Assembly: GCA_944390045.1 (NCBI GenBank)
Contig: CALXOO010000002.1
Location: 23,826 to 87,825 of the forward strand
Length of the DNA stretch: 64,000 bases
Direction of reading: 5' to 3'
Source of the DNA: an uncultured Spirochaetales bacterium
GTDB taxonomy: Bacteria; Spirochaetota; Spirochaetia; Sphaerochaetales; Sphaerochaetaceae
Made by a program: the position numbers and the translations under genes. Numbering within the stretch: the first letter of the stretch is position 1; every line of letters starts with the position of its first letter. The notes under the pieces are model-generated. The model was not told the DNA's origin. It made no database searches and worked only from the letters and a program-made list of their open reading frames with translations. Positions 42,992 through 51,096 of this stretch are shown here, one piece after another.

Positions 42992-44779
42992 ATGCTTTAT
43001 CCTGTATACACGGAAACCACAAACTGCCGCGACTGCTACAAGTGCGTGAGGACCTGTCCTGTCAAGGCCATTCAGATCAAGGATGGAAGCGCCGTCATTA
43101 TCAAGGACCGCTGTATTTTCTGCGGACGCTGTGTCGCAGTCTGTCCCAACAACGCGAAGAAGATCAGGAGCGATCTGTCACGTGCCAAGGTGCTGATGGG
43201 CACAAAAGACCGTGTGATCTGTTCAGTCGCCCCCTCGTTCGCAAGCGAGTTCCAGGGCAGGGAGGACCAGCTTCTGGCCGCACTGGCCAGACTCGGATTC
43301 TGGGGTGCCAGCGAGACTGCTGTCGGTGCTGCCTATGTCTCTGCCGCCATAGACAGATATGCCAGGGAGCATGACGGCAAGTGCCCGTGGATCTCCACTG
43401 CCTGTCCCTCTGTTGTGGAGATAGTGAAGAAGTATCATCCTGACGGAGCCGGGTATCTCGCAAAGGTTCCAAGTCCGCTCCAGACACACTGTGCCTATCT
43501 CAGAAAGCTGTATGGCGATGACATCGGAATAATCTTCATCGGCCCCTGCGCCGCAAAGAAGAACGAGGCCGACATGGCTCCGGGCTATCCTGATATTGCC
43601 CTGACCTGGGACGAGCTCAGGACCTGGCTCTCAGATGAGCACATCAGCCTTGACACTGTGGATACCTCACAGGCTCTCCGCTTCATTCCCGCAAAGGCCG
43701 GAGTGAGTGCATATTATCCTGTTGAGAACGGCCAGATAGTCACCAGCGAGCTCTGGGGTGCGAATGCGTTCAACCGTGACGCCGTCCCCCTGTCCGGAAT
43801 GGGTGAGATACAGGCTGTGTTCTCCAAACTGTCAAAGGACATGCCGTTTCTTGAGCTTCTGAGCTGTGAGGGCGGCTGTATCAATGGACCTGTCGGGGAC
43901 AAGAGCATCTCCCTTGCCGAACGCAAGAGTGCCGTTGTCAAGTTCACCCAGGACCGTCTGGCCAGCGGAGAGAAACTGCTTGAGCTGGATGAGGATTTCG
44001 TCAGCGAGGTCCTGGACAGGGGCTACGGGCTTCTGAAGACGGCCCGCAGTGATGAGTTCGCGCCCTTTGCCAGAACCTTCAGCGAAGAGGAGATTGCCAG
44101 GGCTCTGCAGGAACTGGGCAAAACGAGCAAGGCCGATGAGCTCAACTGCGGAGGCTGCGGATACAACACCTGCCGTGACATGGCCATCGCCTACCTGTCC
44201 GGAATGGCCGAGGTCGAGATGTGCGTGACCAAGATGCGCAAAGAGGCCCAGAGCAAGGTCGATGTGCTGCTGCGCACAATCCCGAACGCCATCGTCATCG
44301 TCAACAAGGATCTCAACATCGCCGACTGCAACCTCGAGTTCCTCAAGATATTCGGGGACATGGATGAGAGCCTTCTGGATGAGAGCATGCTCTCCCTGGT
44401 AAGCGGGCTGCCTCTGGAACGTTTTGTCCCCTTCTATCAGAAGTTCAGTGACGAGTTCTACGCGCCGAAGCGCAGCCAGTACAGGCTTCACTACAAGGAC
44501 AAGTTCCTTCGCGTGACATTCTTCCTGGTCGAGTCGGGCCGCCTGCTCGGTGCCATGTTCGCCGACATCACCAATCCGACGGTGAGGAGGGAGACTGTCG
44601 TCAAGAAGGCTGAGGATGTCATACAGAATTCCCTGGAGACGGTGCAGCAGATCGCCTCTCTCCTGGGAGAGAACGCTGCCGAGACGGAGATCATGCTCAA
44701 CAGCCTGATCGATGCCTTCAGCGTGCACAACGAGGGTGGAGATGACGGCTTCACGCTTGATGAGGACCAGGACCAGTGA
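42992..44779 (+). CDS. Putative sensory [FeFe]-hydrogenase (HydS type) with PAS domain
   Basis: A 595-residue soluble protein. Residues 1-60 hold two [4Fe-4S] motifs (Cys12-22 and Cys41-51). Residues 75-330 are the H-cluster domain: STACPSV (Cys138), GPCAAKKNEA (Cys186) and LSCEGGCINGP (Cys292, Cys296). Residue 137 before the first ligand is Ala where catalytic enzymes have the proton-transfer Cys, as described for sensory group C enzymes. Residues 386-411 add a CGGCGYNTC iron-sulfur motif, and 425-535 look like a PAS domain. The next gene encodes a SpoIIE phosphatase, the usual genetic partner, so it likely senses H2 or redox state and signals through dephosphorylation. Confidence 0.87.
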   Translation: MLYPVYTETTNCRDCYKCVRTCPVKAIQIKDGSAVIIKDRCIFCGRCVAVCPNNAKKIRSDLSRAKVLMGTKDRVICSVAPSFASEFQGREDQLLAALARLGFWGASETAVGAAYVSAAIDRYAREHDGKCPWISTACPSVVEIVKKYHPDGAGYLAKVPSPLQTHCAYLRKLYGDDIGIIFIGPCAAKKNEADMAPGYPDIALTWDELRTWLSDEHISLDTVDTSQALRFIPAKAGVSAYYPVENGQIVTSELWGANAFNRDAVPLSGMGEIQAVFSKLSKDMPFLELLSCEGGCINGPVGDKSISLAERKSAVVKFTQDRLASGEKLLELDEDFVSEVLDRGYGLLKTARSDEFAPFARTFSEEEIARALQELGKTSKADELNCGGCGYNTCRDMAIAYLSGMAEVEMCVTKMRKEAQSKVDVLLRTIPNAIVIVNKDLNIADCNLEFLKIFGDMDESLLDESMLSLVSGLPLERFVPFYQKFSDEFYAPKRSQYRLHYKDKFLRVTFFLVESGRLLGAMFADITNPTVRRETVVKKAEDVIQNSLETVQQIASLLGENAAETEIMLNSLIDAFSVHNEGGDDGFTLDEDQDQ

Positions 44780-45972
44780 ACAATATTTTCATTGACGTGG
44801 ACTATCATCAGATATACAAGCACGGACAGAAAATCGGCGGAGACGTCTTCCTCCTGTCCCGCAATCCGGACAGCAACCAGATCGTCTGCACGCTTTCTGA
44901 CGGACTGGGCAGCGGCGTGAAGGCGAACGTGCTGGCCAGCCTGACTGCCCACATGGCCCACAAGCTCTCATTCTCTCCGATCTCGCTGTCACATTCGGCG
45001 GAGATCATCATGAACACGCTTCCCGTGTGCAAGGAGAGGAAGATCAGCTATTCCACCTTCACGATAGCAGACATACACTATCAGGAGAACATGAGCGGAA
45101 TCAATGTCCGCCTGGTGGAGTATGACAATCCCCTGTCGCTGCGCTTCAGCGGAAGCGGAAAGATAAGCTGGCAGAGGGAGAAGAACGAACTCCAGCGCAA
45201 GAACGCCTTCAAGAAGGAGATTGTCCAGTACTCTTCATTCAATATGGAGATCGGAGAGCGGCTGATAATGTTCTCGGACGGCGTGGCACAGGCAGGGCTG
45301 GGCAAGAGCCTGCCTCTGGGCTGGCGCAACAGCGGGGTTGAGGCCTTCGTCAGTGATCTGATAGAAAAAGAACCGGACATCTCCTCGCGGGAGCTTTCCG
45401 CCGCCATCGTGCAGAAGGCCAACAGCCTGGACGGAATGGCCAGCAAGGACGACATCACAGCTGTCGTCGTCTATATCAGGCGCCCCAGAAAGACCGTTAT
45501 CGTCACAGGCCCTCCGTTCTCGAAGGAGTCGGATGAGATCCTTGGCGAGAAGATCAGGGCCTTTGACGGGCGGAAGATCGTCTCAGGCGGAACGACCGCA
45601 CTCATTGTCTCGAGACTCTTCAACAAGAAGATCTCTGTGGACCTGAGCTGCTGGGCTCCGGACGTGCCTCCGGCCAGCAAGATGGATGGAATCGACCTGG
45701 TCACTGAGGGCATGCTGACACTGAGCCAGGTGGCCAATGTGCTGGAGAAGAGGATACCGGTCGCATCGCTTCCCAACACGCCGGTCAAGAAGTTCGTCGA
45801 GATACTTCTCGACAGCGACCAGATACACTTCATTGTGGGCACGAAAATAAACGAGGCCCACCAGGATCCCAACATACCTGTTGAGATCGGAATCAGGAGA
45901 ACAATAGTCGGACGCTTGCGTGCCGCATTGGAAAACATATACTTGAAGGAAACTTCACAAGAATATCTGTAG
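44776..45972 (+). CDS. SpoIIE/PP2C-type serine phosphatase
   Basis: A 398-residue phosphatase starting at a GTG that overlaps the previous stop. Residues 1-240 form the PP2C core with metal-binding Asp residues in GGDVFLLSRN, CTLSDGLGSG, LIMFSDGVAQAG and SKDDITAVVVY. Residues 250-398 are an extra domain not usual in SpoIIE enzymes (VSGGTTALIVSRLF; IDLVTEGMLTLSQVANVLE), seen next to sensory hydrogenases. It would remove phosphate from a Ser/Thr-phosphorylated regulator in response to the hydrogenase sensor. No matching kinase is adjacent, though the ATPase at 47930 has a GHKL-like tail. Confidence 0.85.
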   Translation: MNNIFIDVDYHQIYKHGQKIGGDVFLLSRNPDSNQIVCTLSDGLGSGVKANVLASLTAHMAHKLSFSPISLSHSAEIIMNTLPVCKERKISYSTFTIADIHYQENMSGINVRLVEYDNPLSLRFSGSGKISWQREKNELQRKNAFKKEIVQYSSFNMEIGERLIMFSDGVAQAGLGKSLPLGWRNSGVEAFVSDLIEKEPDISSRELSAAIVQKANSLDGMASKDDITAVVVYIRRPRKTVIVTGPPFSKESDEILGEKIRAFDGRKIVSGGTTALIVSRLFNKKISVDLSCWAPDVPPASKMDGIDLVTEGMLTLSQVANVLEKRIPVASLPNTPVKKFVEILLDSDQIHFIVGTKINEAHQDPNIPVEIGIRRTIVGRLRAALENIYLKETSQEYL

Positions 45973-45985
45973 GAGGATTTTCGTC

Positions 45986-46246
45986 ATGAAGAAGGAAAAG
46001 GTTCAGGTCAAGATTTGTGTAGGAACAGCCTGTTTCGTCCAGGGAGGAAGTGATCTTCTCCTCTATAACGACTTTGTCGATCCTGCTGTCATCGCACAGT
46101 GCGAGATCGAGGGCTGTTCATGTCTTGAGGCCTGCAAGGTCAATGGAGAAGGCGCCCCCTATGTCACAATCAACGGCGAGGTTCATGCCAAAGTGACCCA
46201 GGAGGAGTTTGCCAGGCTGCTTTCTGAGGCGGTGAAGAATGCTTGA
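45986..46246 (+). CDS. Small [2Fe-2S] ferredoxin, second copy
   Basis: An 86-residue thioredoxin-like ferredoxin. The cluster cysteines are in CVGTACFVQGG and GCSCLEACKVNG. It resembles the protein at 42742 but is clearly diverged, so the pair is an old duplication. AGGAGG precedes the ATG. It overlaps the hydrogenase gene that follows by 8 bases and is probably its electron partner. Confidence 0.87.
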   Translation: MKKEKVQVKICVGTACFVQGGSDLLLYNDFVDPAVIAQCEIEGCSCLEACKVNGEGAPYVTINGEVHAKVTQEEFARLLSEAVKNA

Positions 46247-47699
46247 AATCAACAATCAGTACACGGCGATGAAACGCCGCATCGACACCGAAGTCCTGAA
46301 GCTGTACTTCGCCGGTGAGCTTGAGAGCGGTCTGGACAGTCTGCCTTTCAAGATCATCCCGAAGGACAGGACTCCCAACAGGTGCTGCATCTACAAGGAG
46401 AGGGCCATTGTCCGCTACAGGATCATGGCGCTGCTCGGCATCGACATTGAGCGCAATGACGATGAGATGAAGCCCCTGTCCCAGTATGCGAAGGAAGTCA
46501 TGGAGGAAGATCCTCCGGTCCTGCCTCTGCTCACAACCATTTCCACAGGCTGCTACGGCTGTCCCCCGGACCAGTACCGCATCAGCGATGCCTGCCGCGG
46601 CTGTTTTGCCAGGCCCTGCATGGCCAACTGCCCCAAGGATGCCATTGTCTTCATAAATGGACAGGCTCATATCAACGAAGAGAGGTGCATACGCTGCGGA
46701 AAGTGTATGGACGTGTGCCCCTTCCATGCTGTTGTCCACATTCCTGTTCCCTGTGAGGAGGCCTGCCCGGTCGGTGCCGTCAAGAAGAACGAGAAGGGTG
46801 TCGTCGAGATTGACCACAAGAACTGCATCAGCTGCGGACGCTGTGCCCGTTCCTGCCCCTTCGGCGCGATCGCAGAACGCAGCGGACTTTTCCCTGTGCT
46901 GAAGATGCTTGGCAACGGCGATAAGGTCACCGCCATGATCGCTCCCGCCATCGAGGGACAGTTCCCTGGCACTCTGGCCCAGATCAAGGCATCTCTGCTC
47001 AAGATCGGATTCGACAAGGTGGTTGAGGTTGCCGAGGGCGCCGCAGTCACTACTGAGCATGAAGCGGAAGAGGTCGTCAGGAGAAAGGCCAATGGCGAGG
47101 GATATATGACCACGAGCTGCTGCTCTGCCTATATGGAGCTGGTGGACAAGCACCTTGGTTTCCTGGATGAGCGTTACTCCAGAGCTTTCAGCCCGATGAT
47201 CTACACTGCCAAACTCTGCAAGGAAGCTGATCCGGACCACAAGACGGTGTTCATCGGACCCTGTCTTGCCAAGAGAGTTGAGGCCGCGCGCCGCGGAGGT
47301 GTGGACGGTGTCATCACCTTCAGTGAGCTGGCTGCCATCTTCATGGCAAAGGGAATCGACGTGCGCGAGGAGGAGGCCGCCGACCTGGGCGACACATCTT
47401 CCTTTGACTACTGCCGCAAGTTCGCTCTCTCCCATGGAGTGGCCGACTGCGTCCTGTCCAGAGTCGAGGACCCGGCAAGCATCCGCGTGATGCCGATCAA
47501 CGGTGTCGACAAGAAGACATTCCGCCTGATGAAGAGCTGGGAGAAGAGGGCGCCTGACGTGGATCTCGTTGAGGTCATGTGCTGCGAGGGTGGCTGTATA
47601 GACGGACCCGGAACCATTGTAAAGCCGGCCGTCGCCATGAAGCTGCGCGGTGGTGCGAAGGCTGCAAGCCCGGTTGCCTCCGTGAAGTCTCCGCTGTGA
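46239..47699 (+). CDS. [FeFe]-hydrogenase, group B-like
   Basis: A 486-residue cytoplasmic enzyme. Residues 100-210 carry several iron-sulfur motifs (CYGC; CRGCFARPCMANCP; CIRCGKCMDVCP; CISCGRCARSCP). The H-cluster domain has TTSCCSAYMEL (Cys294, with Cys295 adjacent), IGPCLAKRVEA (Cys342) and MCCEGGCIDGPG (Cys449, Cys453). Unlike the sensor at 42992 it keeps a Cys next to the first cluster ligand, which supports catalysis of H2 production or uptake. It is the last gene of the five-gene cluster and ends before a terminator. Maturation genes hydE, hydF and hydG are not in the window. Confidence 0.88.
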   Translation: MLEINNQYTAMKRRIDTEVLKLYFAGELESGLDSLPFKIIPKDRTPNRCCIYKERAIVRYRIMALLGIDIERNDDEMKPLSQYAKEVMEEDPPVLPLLTTISTGCYGCPPDQYRISDACRGCFARPCMANCPKDAIVFINGQAHINEERCIRCGKCMDVCPFHAVVHIPVPCEEACPVGAVKKNEKGVVEIDHKNCISCGRCARSCPFGAIAERSGLFPVLKMLGNGDKVTAMIAPAIEGQFPGTLAQIKASLLKIGFDKVVEVAEGAAVTTEHEAEEVVRRKANGEGYMTTSCCSAYMELVDKHLGFLDERYSRAFSPMIYTAKLCKEADPDHKTVFIGPCLAKRVEAARRGGVDGVITFSELAAIFMAKGIDVREEEAADLGDTSSFDYCRKFALSHGVADCVLSRVEDPASIRVMPINGVDKKTFRLMKSWEKRAPDVDLVEVMCCEGGCIDGPGTIVKPAVAMKLRGGAKAASPVASVKSPL

Positions 47700-47705
47700 A
47701 CCTGA

Positions 47706-47737
47706 AGAGGTTCCGGCACTGCGCCGGAGCCTCTTTC
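47706..47737 (+). terminator. Terminator of the hydrogenase cluster
   Basis: AGAGG-T-TCCGGC (47706-47717) pairs with GCCGGA-G-CCTCT (47722-47734) and is followed by TTCC. It begins 6 bases after the hydrogenase stop. Confidence 0.75.
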
Positions 47738-47800
47738 CATTCCTGACGGGATTGTGTGATGCGGAAAAAGGGTCTTTTCCCTTCTGGCATAAGGAGAAAG

Positions 47801-47863
47801 ATGCAAAACGCAAAATTGTTCACTAAACATCATGATTGTGCGCCTTTTTGCTATGGACCCTAA
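47801..47863 (+). CDS. Possible 20-residue leader peptide
   Basis: AAGGAGAAAG directly precedes the ATG at 47801, which opens a 20-codon frame ending FCYGP and a stop. The peptide has two adjacent His and two Cys. It sits about 65 bases before an amino-acid transporter gene, where a leader peptide could couple transport to supply. There is no clear terminator/antiterminator pair behind it, so this is weak. Confidence 0.25.
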   Translation: MQNAKLFTKHHDCAPFCYGP

Positions 47864-47929
47864 AGTGAATGGGGGTTAGACTACAGCCTCGTGAAATAGC
47901 AAAATCCATATTTTCAAGGGGGTTCTCGA

Positions 47930-49039
47930 ATGATAGAGATCAGGCACCTCAGGAAAGTATTTGATGACGATACCATCCCGCTCAAGGACATTGACATAAC
48001 GATCAATGACGGTGATGTGATATCCATCATAGGACCATCCGGAACCGGAAAGTCGACGCTTCTCAGATGTATCAACATGCTCTGCGAGCCTACATCGGGA
48101 AGCATCATTGTAGATGGCCAGGACATCACGCAAAAGGGCTGCAATCTGAACGAGATCAGGAAGAAGATGGGCATGGTCTTCCAGTCCTTCAACCTCTTTG
48201 GCCATCTGACGATAATAGAGAACATCATGAACCCCCAGATCACACTGCTGGGACGCAGCCGTCAGGAGGCATATGACAAAGCCATGTATCTCCTGCAGCA
48301 GGTCGGTCTTGCCAGCAAGGTCTTCAACTATCCTGATGAGCTCTCCGGCGGTCAGCAGCAGCGTGTCGCGATTGCACGCACTCTGGCCATGGACCCGGAC
48401 ATAATCCTGTTCGACGAGCCGACAAGCGCTCTGGATCCGTCAATGATCGGAGAGGTCCAGTCGGTTATAAAAATGCTGGCCAAGAGCGGCAGGACAATGA
48501 TGATCGTCACTCATGAGATGGACTTCGCCAGAAAGATCAGCAACAGGATTCTCTTCATGTATGACGGCTACATCTACGAAGAGGGCACTCCCAGACAGAT
48601 CTTCGAGCATCCGCAGAAGGAGATGACCAAGCGCTTCATCCAGCGTCTCAGCTCGCTGACATACAGAATCAGCTCATCTGATTTCGATATCGAGGCCATG
48701 AACGAGGAGCTCACAGCTTATGGAGAGAAACTCCTCATCGAGGCCGAGAGACTGAGCAAGCTCACGCTGGCATTTGAGGAAATCTGTATGAACAACATCG
48801 TCAACGACAGCGAGAATCCTGATGTCCTGGTCAAGGTGGAGTATTCCGAGAAGCTTGACATCCTGACGATGCTCGTCTGCTACAAGGGCGAGAAGTTCGA
48901 CGTCTACAGCTCTGCCAGCAAGCTCTTTCTTGACCTGCTGGCCGAACCCACGACCGAGGTCAGACAGGATGACATCAAGGACGATCCTCTGGGCTACGAG
49001 CACATGATCTCTATGAGATTCAGATGGGTGGAGGAATAG
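47930..49039 (+). CDS. Amino-acid ABC transporter ATPase (GlnQ type) with C-terminal GHKL-like tail
   Basis: A 369-residue ATPase. Residues 1-245 are a standard GlnQ-type subunit: GPSGTGKSTLLRC, LSGGQQQRVAIARTLA, IILFDEPTSALDP and VTHEMDFARKI. The last ~120 residues are not found in ordinary GlnQ. They contain ERLSKLTLAFEEICMNNIV, which looks like the N-box helix of RsbW/SpoIIAB-type GHKL ATPases (E-x-x-x-N), then LTMLVCYKGEKFDVYSS in place of the usual D-x-G-x-G, so nucleotide binding there is doubtful. GGGGG precedes the ATG. It pairs with the binding-protein/permease fusion that follows. Confidence 0.85.
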   Translation: MIEIRHLRKVFDDDTIPLKDIDITINDGDVISIIGPSGTGKSTLLRCINMLCEPTSGSIIVDGQDITQKGCNLNEIRKKMGMVFQSFNLFGHLTIIENIMNPQITLLGRSRQEAYDKAMYLLQQVGLASKVFNYPDELSGGQQQRVAIARTLAMDPDIILFDEPTSALDPSMIGEVQSVIKMLAKSGRTMMIVTHEMDFARKISNRILFMYDGYIYEEGTPRQIFEHPQKEMTKRFIQRLSSLTYRISSSDFDIEAMNEELTAYGEKLLIEAERLSKLTLAFEEICMNNIVNDSENPDVLVKVEYSEKLDILTMLVCYKGEKFDVYSSASKLFLDLLAEPTTEVRQDDIKDDPLGYEHMISMRFRWVEE

Positions 49040-49041
49040 AA

Positions 49042-50544
49042 GTGTTCAAGAAGATTATCATACTGGCAGCTCTGGCCCTTGTGCCCTGTTTCCTCTTTGC
49101 CGCGCAGTTCACTGAAATCGAGGATCTGGACGGACACGATATCGGTGTCCAGACAGCCGTACTGTATGAGGAGCTGATCCAGGACAGGGTTCCGCACAGC
49201 ACCTTTCAGTACTATACGATGCCAAATGACATGATCCTGGCCCTCCAGTCAGGCAAGGTCGATGCATACCTCATCGAGCAGGTCAGTTATGGCGTGCAGA
49301 AGAAGAACCATCCGGATCTGGCCGTGCTTGAGGAGCCTGCCGGATATATCAACGCGACCTGCATCATCGGTGAGAACGAGAGGCAGGGCAGACTGCTGGC
49401 TGAGCTGAACCAGTTCATAGCCGACAGCCGTGAGAATGGAATGCTGGATGAGCTTTATGATTACTGGATCGCCGATTTCGATCCTGTGAACGACACCTGC
49501 GACGTGGGTGGCTTCACAGGAGAGAACGGGACGATTGCAGTAGCCGTGGAAGGCGGTTATGAGCCTTTCTCCTTCATAAGCAACGGCCACATCTCCGGTT
49601 TTGATGTCGACTTCATCTGCCGCTTCGCACGTGCCTATGGCTATACGCCCGAGTTCTATGAGGTTCCCTTCGAGGCCATCGCACCGGGTGTTGAGAGCGG
49701 GAAGTACGATATCGGCATGAACATAGTCGTCAGTGAGGAAAGAAACGAGACCGGAACGCTTTCTGATGTCTACTACACGACCCCTATAATGCTTGTCGTA
49801 CAGGGTGAGGCGGAAGGCGGCCTCTCATTCTTCGAGCAGCTGGCTGAGAGCTTCAACAAGACCTTCATCAGAGAGAACAGGTGGGTTCTCTTCCTTCAGG
49901 GTGCCGGTGTCACGCTGATGATCACTGTCACCTCCATACTGGCCGGTACAGTGCTGGGCTTTGTCGTCTATCTCATCTGCCGCAGATTCGGCAGGGCTGC
50001 CAATTCAGTCACGAACTTCTTCCTCTGGCTGATTCATGGAATGCCCACTGTCCTGCTGCTGATGATCCTGTACTATATTGTTTTCGGATCATCATCACTC
50101 AGCGGTACCTGGGTCTCGGTCGTTGGTTTCTCCCTGATGTTCGCCTGCTCCATGATCGACATGCTTCGTGTGGGCTGCAATGCGATCGGACGCGGGCAGC
50201 TTGAGGCATCAACCGCAATGGGATATTCGGATAACCAGAGTTTCTTCAGAATCATCCTGCCGCAGGCGGCGCAGCACTTCCTGCCCATTTACCGAAACGA
50301 GGTCGTGACCCTGATCAAGGAGACTTCAGTCGTAGGATATATCGCTGTCCTGGATCTGACCAAGATCAGCGATCTGGTCAGGAGCCGCACTTATGAGGCC
50401 TTCTTCCCGCTGATCGTCACTGCAGTCATGTACTTCATCCTGACTGCCGTACTGACCCGGATCGTCACTGCGATAGAGCATGCTATCGATCCCAAGCGGA
50501 GAAAGACGGACAAGATCCTCAGAGGTGTGAAACAGGAAGAATAG
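49042..50544 (+). CDS. Amino-acid ABC transporter: rearranged binding domain fused to permease
   Basis: A 500-residue membrane protein. A signal peptide (LAALALVPCFLFAA) leads to a family-3 binding region in unusual order: residues 20-155 read like the second half of a normal domain (LDGHDIGVQTAVLYEEL to MLDELYDYWI), and residues 168-265 like the first half (YEPFSFISNGHISGFDVDFI; GKYDIGMNIVVSEERNETG). A GlnP-type permease follows from about 280, with the EAA loop EASTAMGYSDNQSFFRIILP. The start is a GTG at 49042 with GGAGG upstream, just past the ATPase stop. The joined form means substrate capture is tethered to the channel. Confidence 0.85.
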   Translation: MFKKIIILAALALVPCFLFAAQFTEIEDLDGHDIGVQTAVLYEELIQDRVPHSTFQYYTMPNDMILALQSGKVDAYLIEQVSYGVQKKNHPDLAVLEEPAGYINATCIIGENERQGRLLAELNQFIADSRENGMLDELYDYWIADFDPVNDTCDVGGFTGENGTIAVAVEGGYEPFSFISNGHISGFDVDFICRFARAYGYTPEFYEVPFEAIAPGVESGKYDIGMNIVVSEERNETGTLSDVYYTTPIMLVVQGEAEGGLSFFEQLAESFNKTFIRENRWVLFLQGAGVTLMITVTSILAGTVLGFVVYLICRRFGRAANSVTNFFLWLIHGMPTVLLLMILYYIVFGSSSLSGTWVSVVGFSLMFACSMIDMLRVGCNAIGRGQLEASTAMGYSDNQSFFRIILPQAAQHFLPIYRNEVVTLIKETSVVGYIAVLDLTKISDLVRSRTYEAFFPLIVTAVMYFILTAVLTRIVTAIEHAIDPKRRKTDKILRGVKQEE

Positions 50545-50550
50545 CTGTTC

Positions 50551-50583
50551 ATCCGGCGGAGAAAATCCGCCGGATTTTATTTT
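50551..50583 (+). terminator. Rho-independent terminator of the amino-acid transporter operon
   Basis: ATCCGGCGGA (50551-50560) and TCCGCCGGAT (50566-50575) form a perfect 10-bp stem with a GAAAA loop, followed by TTTATTTT. Confidence 0.92.
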
Positions 50584-50613
50584 CTGTTTAGATTTGGCAT
50601 TTAGGATTCAGCT

Positions 50614-50673
50614 ATGACCATACACGCCCGTCTGGCAATCTCCAATGTGATGATGATCCTGGTGCCGGTCTGG
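50614..50673 (+). pseudogene. N-terminal stub of a sensor kinase-like gene
   Basis: About 20 codons (MTIHARLAISNVMMILVPVW) resemble the first membrane helix of sensor histidine kinases. The frame then leaves any recognisable sequence. TAGGAT (50602-50607) lies six bases before the ATG, the same leaderless spacing seen elsewhere in the window, which suggests a real former gene start. 50674-50784 is unassigned debris. Confidence 0.4.
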
Positions 50674-50784
50674 CTGTGCTCCAGCAACTGGCGGTCGAGC
50701 TTGGAGAATGGACTGTCCTGGACGGCAGGATGTCATCAGATGTACTGGACAGTCTTGTCGACTCTTTTTCCATGGGGCTGGCTA

Positions 50785-50919
50785 CCCATGGACGGTGGAG
50801 AAGTAACACCTGTGGAGACGGACAAGGTGGACGATCGTACAAAAGTACCTAAGAAGCCTGACGTCGGGGAAGCAGGAAGAGTTCCGGAGACTAGCTCTCT
50901 GGAAGCTCCTCGCCTTTAG
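50785..50919 (+). pseudogene. C-terminal remnant of a TnpB-like (IS200/IS605) gene
   Basis: The last ~45 codons read GGEVTPVETDKVDDRTKVPK onward and end SSLEAPRL, a tail typical of TnpB proteins of IS200/IS605 elements, the RNA-guided nucleases. The stop is followed at once by a hairpin of the kind forming the 3' end of the guide RNA. The rest of tnpB and any tnpA are gone. Confidence 0.55.
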
Positions 50920-50935
50920 GCGGGAGAGTTGTCAC
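50906..50935 (+). mobile_element. IS200/IS605-type right-end hairpin (omega-RNA 3' scaffold scar)
   Basis: CTCC-T-CGCC (50906-50914), TTTA loop, GGCGGGAG (50919-50926), then AGTTGTCAC. This arrangement just after a TnpB tail is characteristic of the right end of these elements and the conserved end of their guide RNA. The sequence after TCAC (about 50936) would be the old target, and it belongs to a broken PAP2 gene. Confidence 0.6.
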
Positions 50936-51061
50936 CTCCTTGTGCGCTGGCCCAGTGATGTGCTGGCAGGAGCCATAATCGGCATGTTCTGCGGACTTCT
51001 TGCCACGAATGTGGCGGCTTTTGCCTGCGGATGGCTCAGAAAAACACATATTGCAGCCTGA
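50933..51061 (+). pseudogene. PAP2-family phosphatase, C-terminal remnant
   Basis: The frame reads RWPSDVLAGAIIGMFCGLLA and ends at TGA 51059-51061. The WPSDVLAG motif followed by a hydrophobic helix is the end of PAP2 lipid phosphatases; the catalytic His before it is replaced by Arg. The upstream gene is absent and the fragment begins at the transposon scar, suggesting insertion followed by deletion. Confidence 0.55.
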
Positions 51062-51096
51062 AGACCTGATGGTATGATTCTTGCATCTGAGACGGC

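Noticed and set aside
46170..47813. Long open frame (547 codons) antisense to the group B hydrogenase
   Set aside because: It mirrors a gene with perfect iron-sulfur motifs and lacks any family signature; in GC-rich DNA such antisense frames are common.
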